Below are positions 55,425 to 64,000 of a stretch of 64,000 bases of DNA, piece by piece. The notes beneath the pieces were generated by a model that was given only the letters and a program-made list of their open reading frames with translations, was not told the DNA's origin and did not search any database. How positions within the stretch are numbered: position 1 is the first letter of the stretch; every line of letters begins with the position of its first letter. This stretch comes from Megaustenia siamemsis (Eukaryota; Mollusca; Gastropoda; Stylommatophora; Ariophantidae): assembly GCA_032433765.1 (NCBI GenBank), contig JAVIAB010000051.1:76441212-76505211 (forward strand), in the 5' to 3' direction. The position numbers were made by a program, and so were the translations under genes.

Positions 55425-56060
55425 CTTACATAACATTGCTCAGCAAAGACAACACAGACAAATCACTTCTTAAAAACTACATACCCATTTCACTACTTAA
55501 CACAGACTACAAGATTATAACAAAATCATTAACAAACAAACTCAAACCTTTCATGACAACACTCATTCACAACGACCAACAGTGTACAGGGCAGAAACAT
55601 CCACCAGCACACACACTTTATACGAGGCATTATAACATACACTCATGATAAAGACAGCCAGTCTTCCATCCAATCTCTCAACCAAGAAAAAGCCTTCGAC
55701 AGAGAAGCCCATTCCTAACTTCACAAAACACTACTAAATAGCAACATAGGAGAACGCATCAGACAGTGGATACAGATCCTTTATTCTAGACTTGAAATTA
55801 AAGTTCTAATGAACCATTCGTTCATAGAGACCTTCAGGCTAACTAGATTGGGTCGACAAGGGTGTTCCCTCTCCCCTCTACTTTACACTCTGACCATAGA
55901 ACCTGCTCCTAGAGAGCATTAGACAACAGTTCCATAAAGGGCACATTCATACCAGGGAAAAGAGAGCAGAAATTATTAGCATATGCTGACGATACTGTCT
56001 TCTTTCCATCAAACACTAGATCAATAGACAATATCCTCAATTCATTCACATAACAGCAAG
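55425..56060 (+). mobile_element. L1/Tx1-like RT fragment
   Basis: Frames + : YIPISLLNTDYKIITKSLTN, KLKPFMTTLIHNDQQC, LNQEKAFDREAHS, RQGCSLSPLLYTLTIEP, and a remnant of the YADD box near 55982. These are L1-clade motif spellings, unlike the other LINEs here. 5' edge at the satellite. Confidence 0.78.
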
Positions 56061-56690
56061 ACGGCCATTACAACACACACTAGAAACACACACCACACAA
56101 CAGGTAGACATATACAGTTATATTATGATCAACACACTGCCAAAAACAACACAACAATATTTCACAAAATCGCTAATTCTAGTATCAGAATATAGAAATT
56201 TAGTGTGGACCTGTCGAAATGTTGCCATATTCCAATTTAAAATATTTATGATTGCAGAAGAACAAGAAGAATTTAACACATTTAACCCTAATATATTTGT
56301 ACAGATTTATCATTAAAAAATCAACATCCATTTTTAAAGAAGCATGATTTATCTCGAGAAAGAATCTCCGAATAAAAAAGAGATAAGAGAAGGAAAAAAA
56401 TTGTACTAACAATTTCGTTAAAGAGACGCCATGCCTCTGAAAATAAAATCAAACGTCGGGGTCCTTTTGTATCTATTGTTGCCTCTGGCATCCGGTGTTT
56501 AAAAATTGACTCTAAGCACACTAATTGCGTGACCAGCAGATTGATCTATTGACATGCCTCTTGACTACACCAGAAATACATGTAACACTTATCATCTTTG
56601 ACTTATAGGGATGCAATTATCACTGTATAGTGTAATGCTTTGTATCAGAAGATGAAATAATGATTAACTAAAAAAAAACACGCTCAAATA
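56061..56690. other. Decayed DNA, nothing clearly recognised
   Basis: Probably part of the L1/Tx1-like copy by position, but I cannot support homology. Confidence 0.35.
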
Positions 56691-57235
56691 TGCTACAACA
56701 AGCACCTTCACTACAGCTACATAATCAAGAGATGCTAAAAATACCTTCTCACAAACTGCACCAGCACACTCCAGCACATTTTCAAACCTCTACAATCCAA
56801 ACATCACCCCTAAAGCATAGGAAGTTACATACAGGCTCATAAACAACATATATGGGGCAATCGATTCGCTTAAACAGACTGCTGACTTCATGAGAGAGTC
56901 TGGAATCCTACTCTGATTGAGTCTTATAATCACAGAGAGAGAGAGAGATAAACAACATGACATCCACCACAGCAAAAACAGTCCACAAATTCAGACAGAC
57001 AGCCTGGTGTCAACTTTGCTGACAAAACATTCTAGAAACAGAAGACCACATATTCTGTAGGTGCAGAACAATCACAGCAGTAAGAAGGGCACTGCAACAT
57101 ACACTAGAATCATGCTCCACACAAAAAGGTTGAACACACTGCCAAAATCATCAACACATGATCTCTTTACAAAATTACTCATAATACTATCAGAATACAA
57201 ATGTCTAATGTCTGCCTGCAGGAATGATATCATTT
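56690..57235 (+). mobile_element. L1/Tx1-like 3' part with a receptor-tail scrap inside
   Basis: C-terminal zinc-knuckle-like segment WCQLC...ETEDHIFCRCRTIT on +, as at the end of Tx1/L1 ORFs. At 56866-56950 lies a roughly 80-bp insert, CTTAAACAGACTGCTGACTT...GAGTCTGGAATCCTACTCTG, ending in (GA)n: the 3' end of the receptor-tail retroposon. Confidence 0.7.
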
Positions 57236-57239
57236 TTTA

Positions 57240-57575
57240 ATGTAAGCTTTTTAAACCCCAAACTTTTTCTGCAAATTTTTTACCAAAAATAAATATCACT
57301 GGTGAGAGTGAACATGTGTCAACTAAAGAAAAAAACATTTTTTTTTTCATTTCTCATTACCTTCGTGTGTGTGTGGAAAGTGAGAGAGGTCACACCTTGA
57401 ACATATATATGCATATATATGTATCCACCACTCAAATCTTTTTCATCAAACATTGTTTCATAAAAATATATGTACCATATGTTGTACTGTAAAACATTTA
57501 ATTCAAAGATGAAATGAAGATTATTTATTTAAAAAAAAACAATTTGCTACAAATCAGGCAAAACAAGTGAATAAA
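57240..57575. other. AT-rich, nothing recognised
   Basis: Short (GT)n and (AT)-rich pieces only. Confidence 0.35.
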
Positions 57576-57579
57576 CACG

Positions 57580-58205
57580 CCTCAAACATCATACTGCTGG
57601 AAAAGGAACGGAACCGACACAGGCAATATATATCAGGGGGCTTTAACATGCGAACACCAAGATACAAACACCCACGAAGCAGCCAACAGAATAATTTCTG
57701 GCCATAGAACACATACAAAGCAGCAGACACACCTAGGAAGTTTTAGACTCGAAGGGCAAAACACAAAAAAATACATCAAACATCGCTCAATCTTTCGTAA
57801 AGTAATACAGACAGCTGTACACAGAAGAAACACCTCAACCACACATTCAAGGATTGTACATGGAACACACAAAAGAACTAGTGAAAACCAACAAAACAAA
57901 TACTGGATGCAGAGATAACACTCACAGATATAATGACTGTGGTGAAATCCATGCAAAAGGATAAAACGCCTGGAACAGACGGACTCACTGCAGAGTTCTA
58001 TTAAGAGTTTTTCCCCATGAACACTCCTGCTCAAGGTTTTTTTAGGAGTCCTTCGACAAAGGATATCTACTTCCGAGGGTGAACGAGACATATATTGCCT
58101 TACTCCTAAGGAGTAAAGAACAATATAGAGAATACACAAGTCACAAACCACATATTGCTGCTCACCGTTGAATACAAAATACTTATAAAAGTCCCTAATG
58201 AAAAA
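57580..58205 (+). mobile_element. L1/Tx1-like fragment, second copy
   Basis: MTVVKSMQKDKTPGTDGLTA then TYIALLLRSKEQYREYTS: the fingers region of an L1-clade RT, which should precede the sequence found at 55.4 kb. So it is a separate copy or a rearrangement. Confidence 0.72.
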
Positions 58206-58214
58206 GCTTTTACC

Positions 58215-60445
58215 AAGCCTTTATCTTTCCTGGATGGCATATTTACTTTTATTCTTTTCTTTGACTTGTCCATGTTTGCATTGCAAAGTTTTTCGGCTTA
58301 TTTTTTTTACAGTACAGGATAGCCAGTTCCGTGCCCACCTCTCCTTAGTCACCTTTTACAAACATGCCTGGTAGGGAACTTCCTGACATGGTGTAAAAGT
58401 ATATAGAGGAGCAGATGTGGCTTCAGATCATCATTTTCTGCTAGCCAAACTTAAATGGAAAAGATAAACTACAACGCATAAGGGTAGAAAGTATTTCAAT
58501 GTAGGGTTTCTCGAGCAAAGAATTAAAGATAAATTTGCAGTCACAGTATCAAACAAATATCAAATCCTCCAACAACTAGAAAATACAATAAATACAGAAG
58601 ATCATTTGAAACAGGTAAATGATATATGGAAAGAGACATGCGAAGAAACCCTAGGAAAAGAGAACTACTGAATGAGGCATGGATGACAGCAAAGGCCATG
58701 GATAAAATTAAAGAAAGAAATAAGAAAGCAGACATAATTAAAAGCTAAACGAGAAGTACTAAAGCTAAGACACATGAAACTAACACAGAGGTGAACAAAG
58801 AAGTGAGAAGATGCATTAAAAGGGATAAGAGGGAGTATTTACATGAACTAGCAAAAGAGGCAGAAGAAGAAGTAAAAAAAAAAAAGATTTATGAAAAAAC
58901 TGTACAACAGCACAAAGAAATTAAGTGGAAAATACAAACAGATCAATACCTTTAATAAAGATACGAAAGGAAATCTGCTTAGTAATATACAGGAACAAAT
59001 GAAGAGATAGAAAGAACACTTTGAAGAACTTTTGAACAGACACAACCCAAATAATCCTCCAGATATACTACCAGCAGAAGCAGAGTTACATGTTAACTGT
59101 GGAAAACCTAACATGGGAGAAATAATGAAAGCCATCAAGGTATTACCAATTCGTAAAGCCACAGGACCAGATGAAATTCCTTCAGAAGCCATCAAAGCAG
59201 ATATTAACACCTCTACCAAGATGTTACATAATCTACTAGAAAAAATTGGGAGAGGGAAGAAATACCTAAGCACTGGAAAGAAGGTTATATGAGCAAACTA
59301 CCAAAGAAAGGAAGTTTACAGGAGTGCACAAATTATAGGGGAATTATGCAACTATCAGTGCCTGGAAAAATATTAAACAGAATCATTCTGGAGAGACTAA
59401 AAGAGGCCATATAGAAACATTTGAGAGATGAACAAACAGGTTTTATAAAAAACAGATCATGTGCTGAAGAAATAAGTGCCCTGTGTATAATATTTGAACA
59501 AAGTTTAGAAATATAGTCCACATTTGAAATAAAAACAGGAGTAAGGCAGGGATCTCTTCTATTTCCATTTCTCTTTCTACTGGCCATAGAATGGATAATG
59601 AAAATAACTTAGAACAACAGAAATGGAATCCAGTGGTCACTGACCAAATAACTTAATGATATAGACTTTGCTGCTGACATAGCTAAAGATAAAATAAGCA
59701 TACTTGATGAGAGATCACAACAGCTGGGACAGAAAATAAATAGAGATAATAGCAACATTTTGATAATGCAGTTGGCAATAACCAAATAAAAATAGGGAAA
59801 ATACCTCTACTAGATGTACAACAGCTAAAGCAGCAATGTCTTTCAGAAGCCTTGAAAAGTTGTGGAAATCAAAACTCATCAGCACAAACACAAAACTTAG
59901 ACTATTCAAATCAAATGTACTATCAACTATTACATATGCGTGTGAAGGCTAGAAAACAAGAGACATAGAAACAAAGTTGAACGCATGCGAAAATAAATGC
60001 CTAAGGAAAATACTTGGTATAGTGTGGAACGAATTCAAAACAAACGAGGAAATTAGAGAAATCGTCTATCAACCACTAATATCTTCAGTAATAAAGAAAA
60101 GACGATGGTCATATGTTGGACATGTGATGAGAAGAGATAATAACCGAATAGCAATGCAAGCCCTCATGTGGGTAACAACAGGTAAGAGGAAAAGAGGAAG
60201 ACCCAGAGATACACTGAGAAGAACATTGATGAGAGAGGAAAGAGCAGCAGGAGTCGGCTCCCTCAATGAGATAGAGCTGCTTGCACATAACAGAGACAAA
60301 TGGCAATATTTGATAAAATATCTTTAAAAGAATTGAAAACTGCTAGAACAAAAAAAATCAGATATGAGAAGGAGTATCTTGGTCTACGCCTTATGGGCCA
60401 GTTACGGCTCGAAAGGTCAATAGATAGATAGATAGATACGTACAA
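58215..60445 (+). mobile_element. LINE-F, with inverted 5' end and (GATA)n tail
   Basis: 58387-60445 on +: VYRGADVASDHHFLLAKLK (endonuclease SDH), KLSGKYKQINTFNKDTKGN, IRKATGPDEIPSEAIKADIN (RT), then a decayed RT without a clear catalytic box, and an intact C terminus (59977-60327): CLRKILGIVWNEFKTNEEI, RRWSYVGHVMRRDNN, GKRKRGRPRDTLRR. The tail GATAGATAGATAGATA is at 60420. 58215-58385 is the LINE-F 5' UTR in opposite orientation (compare 36840-37030), joined directly to the + part. Confidence 0.85.
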
Positions 60446-60499
60446 TCTTACATATATCTTACATATAGGGTGGATAAAGAAGAGGTTTACTCTTTTGGT

Positions 60500-61066
60500 C
60501 ATCACGTGAACACAAGCATTACCAACATGAGTGGAGTACAGGGGCATCACATGAACACAAGCATTACCAACATGAGTGGAGTACAGGGGCATCACATGAA
60601 CACAAGCATTACCAACATGAGGAGTGGAGTAAAGGGGCATCACATGAACTCAAGCATTACCAACATGAGGAGTAGAGTAAAGGGGCATCACATGAACTCA
60701 AACATTACCAACATGAGGAGTGGAGTAAAGGGGCATCACATGAACTCAAGCATTACCAACATGAGTGGAGTAAAGGGGCATCACATGAACACAAGCATTA
60801 CCAACATGAGGAGTGGAGTAAAGGGTCATCACATGAACTCAAGCATTACCAACATGAGGAGTGGAGTAAAGGGGCATCACGTGAACACAAGCATCACCAA
60901 CATGAATGGAGTACAGGGGCATCACATGAACACAAGCATTACCAACATGAGGAGTGGAGTAAAGGGTCATCACATGAACTCAAGCATTACCAACATGAGT
61001 GGAGTAAAGGGTCATCACATGAACACAAGCATTACCAACATGAGGAGTGGAGTAAAGGGGCATCAC
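60500..61066. repeat. VNTR of 45- and 48-bp units, 12 copies, open in frame
   Basis: Unit CATCACATGAACACAAGCAT, TACCAACATGAG, optional GAG or AGT triplet variants, TGGAGTAAAGGGG. Unit lengths are 45 or 48 bp, both multiples of three, so the + frame stays open from 60470 to 61141 (223 codons; repeat peptide HHMNTSITNMRSGVKG or its 15-residue form). The opposite strand is also open over the first copies. No signal peptide and no homologous flank; whether it is translated is unknown. Confidence 0.9.
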
Positions 61067-61720
61067 TCTCTTGGTTACATTTTATATCTATCTTTATGCC
61101 TTTACTTCCCTAACCAAAGGTCAGATACCCATTTTATTTAGCTGAGATGACTGATTAATCCAATCTCAAACCCTGTGCTCTATGTAAAAAGAGCCAATTT
61201 CACCTTTTCAAAAGTAGGTCTACTTTGTACCTCTATGTCCTTGTGTAATAAAGAAATAAAATAACAATGGTTAAAACAAATTAATGAAACAGATTCTTTA
61301 TTTCTCAGAGCATGAATAAAGAATACAGAACATCACAACTAACAAGAGTGCTAACTGCCTGTCTTCTGTCAGTAACAAATAACTGCATTTGTTAAATTAT
61401 ATATTTTGCGATAACCATACAAGGAATTTTGTTACTTTCAAAATTAAATATGTCTAAAAGTTTTGAGAATGTTTTACAAAATTCCTTGCAAAAAATGGCA
61501 GAGGATGACAAATAAATAAAATCATATATAACCTGACATCATAATAGCATGAAGGAAGCTATTCAACAATAAAGTTCATGAACAAGAAAATGAACAAGAA
61601 TTGCAGGCCTCATTGATTGCCCATGTCAAAACATGAAACAAAATCAAATATACAGAACAGCTTCACTGGCTATTAAAGTACTTTAATTTGAAAATTGCAC
61701 AGCTGCTTGTTGCTATCTCA
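61067..61720. other. Intergenic, nothing recognised
   Basis: AT-rich; AATAAA words near 61248 and 61305 without an associated gene. Confidence 0.35.
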
Positions 61721-62120
61721 AAGTGGTATTTTAGTTTTAATCTTGAAAATTTAGCAGCATTTATTGATGAAGATGTCCTGATACTAATACATTCTCCTCA
61801 TTCTTATAACATATTTTATGTGAGTGGTTTCAATTTGTGACACCACATACAAAATGTAAAATGTTTAGCTAATGTAAATGATATTTCATGAGTTAATGCT
61901 TGTAACAAAAAGATCAAAGATTGGTAAATCTGAGAGTTTTGGGGGATGCAATGTTTAATTTGTAATGACAAAAGTATTTATATTTTAAGACAACTTCTTC
62001 ATCACTTTGAATGTTTAACAGAAGAAGGAAATGTATTTTAACTTCTAGCAAAGACACAAATGAGCAAATTAACTAAAGTATCAGTGATAAACAACTGTGA
62101 ATGACACTAAATATTCTTTC
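61720..62120. repeat. Diverged repeat R3, copy 2
   Basis: Co-linear partner of 19680-20080: TTTCAATTTGTGACACCAC, AAATGATATTTCATGAG, then GAGCAAATTAACTAAAGTAT and CAGTGATAAACAACTGTG. Confidence 0.5.
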
Positions 62121-62299
62121 ATGAAAATATTCTAGTAGTTATTTTTAAGTTTGTGAATAGTAAAGTTGTAGACTGTCACAAATTCATCTGTGGTCTATAA
62201 GATACTTCACATTTAATTTTTGTATATAACAAACATTGATAAACTCTGCCAGACATCTAGCTGAAACATCACAAAGCACAGAGAACAACATAGTCTAAA

Positions 62300-64000
62300 A
62301 AGCAGCCTCTGAAAAATACAGAAGAGAGGTTAAGATATCAGCAAGACAGTTGAAAAGACAAAACAGAGAGCCTCCATCTAAATAAAAATGGACACAAACT
62401 GGAAACTGCAAAAGCTCTGAGTGATGAAAACAACAGCCAACCTACAATAACATTAGCACCCAATCAGAAGATCCACAAAGGCAAAAGGGAAACAAACGTG
62501 CTGATAGAAACTTATAAAAACATAAGTAGGATAAACATTCCAAAAGACCAACAGAAAAATGCAAGAAAGGAAAACAGATGCAAAACACATGCCTTTAGCA
62601 CCAGAAGAACACCAGACGACAATCTTTACACTAACAGAACTAGATATAGCACTCAAAGGATTGAAACTCAAGAGTTCCCCTGGAAAAGATGGAAACGCTA
62701 ATAAAATGTCATAAAACTGGGACAGAAAGCCAAGGGCCAGCTCCTAAGGATAATAAATGCCAGCTGGAAGAGAGGATAAATGCCAGCAACCAGGAAAGAA
62801 GCCAATATGGTGCCCATCCTTAAATATGGAAAAGATCCATTGGACCCAAGCATGCTACAGACCAATTAGCCTACTTAGCTGCCTGAACAAACTCACGGAA
62901 AGGTTGGTCAACAGAAGACTCATGTGGCATCTGGAGACAAAACAACAAATCATACCACAACAAAGTGGTTTTTGTCAGCACAGATCAACTGAAGACCTGA
63001 TTACATACATCACAAAGGAAATTGAGGATGTCCTACAAGAAAAGAAACACACATTGACAGTGTGGGTCGACATGGAGAAGGCTTTTGATAGGGTATGGAG
63101 AGAAGGATGAAAGAACAAGCTTCTCAGACTTGGCATCTGAAGTCATTTATTAAAATGGATATCTCAATACCTACAAACAGAATGGCCAGAGTACATGGAC
63201 AACTAAGTAAAAAAGCCAGAATTGAACCTGGTGTCCCACAAGGCACTGTACTATCCCCAACGCTCTTTTTAAACTTCATAAATGACAGCATAGTGGACAT
63301 TCCACCCAGAATACACTCAGCAATGTATGCAGATGACCTGACAATATAGGCACATGAAGAATCTATGTTAGTAGCAAGCTCCAGAACGCAAGATGCCCTA
63401 GGAAAACTTGAAAAATGGATGAACACCTGGTTACTACCGATTAACACACAAAAAAAAAAAAAGCTACATACACAATTAAAAACACACTCTCTGCAAAACT
63501 GAAGATAAAAGACCACACACTTCCTATTGACCAAAACCCAACATGTCTTGGAGTCACAATGGACCACAGAATGACATGGATAAATCAGATAGATGAAGCA
63601 AACAAAAGAGCCAGAAAACAAACAGATATGAAGAAATTAGCAGGAAGGATTGGGGAGCGGACAGCAATATCTTGAAATGACTATATGTAGGAAGAGTAAG
63701 ACCAGTCCTACAGTATGGAGTCACAGCCTGGGCTACAGCTTCCAAATCACAGCTTAGCAAAATTAACAGAACCAAAAAGCAGGCTGCCCATATCATCACT
63801 GGTCCTATGAAATCTACACCTATCGAGACTCTAGAAACAGTAACATATTTACGACCTTTAGAAGACAGAAAACTAAAGTAATGCAATATGCGGAGAAATA
63901 AAAAAAGCTCCCTAACCACCCCATGCACCAAAGAATAATCAGTTTCAGAAAGAAGACTAAAGAGGAGCAACTTTGCTGCAATCTCTAAAGAGCTGACAAC
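62300..64000 (+). mobile_element. LINE-B, RT region, runs off the window
   Basis: Frames +: ALKGLKLKSSPGKDG, YRPISLLSCLNKLTERLVNR, QQSGFCQHRSTEDLITYITK, WVDMEKAFDRVWREG, PGVPQGTVLSPTLFLNFIND, SAMYADDLTI (catalytic YADD), TCLGVTMDHRMTW-like, LQYGVTAWA, and AAHIITGPMKSTPIETLE. Several stops and frameshifts. Same family type as 32216-35868 but a different subfamily. Confidence 0.86.

Noticed and set aside
56200..56521. Minus ORFs with Phe/Leu-rich peptides
   Set aside because: Chance ORFs in AT-rich decayed LINE DNA; no conserved motif.
57633..58151. 172-codon minus ORF
   Set aside because: Antisense shadow of L1/Tx1-like sequence; composition rich in Cys/Leu with no homology.
60500..61066. 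Regular repeats that could be taken for a CRISPR array (also 53700-55420 and 20701-20832)
   Set aside because: Head-to-tail units without unique spacers, in an animal genome; these are VNTR, satellite and minisatellite DNA.

Overview
This 64 kb window is nuclear DNA from an animal, AT-rich and intron-rich, made mostly of decayed transposable elements with two host genes among them. Reasons: spliced genes with GT-AG introns and phase-matched exons, tRNA-headed SINEs with target-site duplications (TSDs), many non-LTR retrotransposons (LINEs), a Penelope-like element, mariner, piggyBac-like and hAT-like remnants, and long microsatellites. The mix, and receptor fragments of the EGF/fucolectin type, suggest a lophotrochozoan, probably a mollusc; cephalopod is only a guess.

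Host genes. (1) The last two coding exons of a uracil-DNA glycosylase (UNG) lie on the + strand at 4483-4661 and 9942-10115; earlier exons lie left of the window. Its last intron holds a complete Penelope-like element. (2) A C2H2 zinc-finger transcription factor of the Ikaros type (paired dimerization fingers at the C terminus) lies on the - strand, with coding exons 39600-38659 and 31047-29663 joined in phase across a 7.6 kb intron full of nested LINEs.

Layout. 1-4416: LINE-1 (-) split by a 1.6 kb receptor-derived insert (712-2314). 4483-10115: UNG and its intron (Penelope element 5314-8798). 10116-29600: intergenic, with scattered SINEs, 5'-truncated LINEs, a receptor-tail retroposon and a mariner relic. 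29663-39600: zinc-finger gene. 39600-48836: repeats, a second receptor-tail retroposon, a tail-to-tail pair of RTE-like LINEs, and two MITE types (one copy also in the gene intron). 49625-53055: LINE-D, then a receptor retrocopy fused to a LINE 3' end. 53700-55420: a 46-bp satellite. 55425-60445: L1/Tx1-like and LINE-F remnants. 60500-61066: a 45/48-bp VNTR that stays open in frame. 62300-64000: LINE-B.

Most unusual signal. Two separate insertions (712-2314 and 51099-52282) begin with the same roughly 190-bp leader: a CRE-like site, a 30-codon upstream ORF ending in the same residues, 26 nt of spacer, then a signal-peptide-like start. They carry different ectodomains: Cys-rich tandem repeats in one, EGF plus a galactose-binding-like domain in the other. 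The first also shares a 210-bp module with a separate retroposon family (14350-15377, 41153-42166, and tail fragments at 43196 and 56866). I read these as retrocopies of a modular receptor family with a shared leader and partly shared 3' modules. That reading is inference.

LINE labels are working names for this window: LINE-1 (APE+RT, large ORF); LINE-B (APE/RT/RNase H, GATA tail); LINE-C (RTE/BovB-like, GAT tail); LINE-D; LINE-E (RNase H type, 3' ends only); LINE-F (SDHH endonuclease type, GATA tail); LINE-G (related 3' ends).
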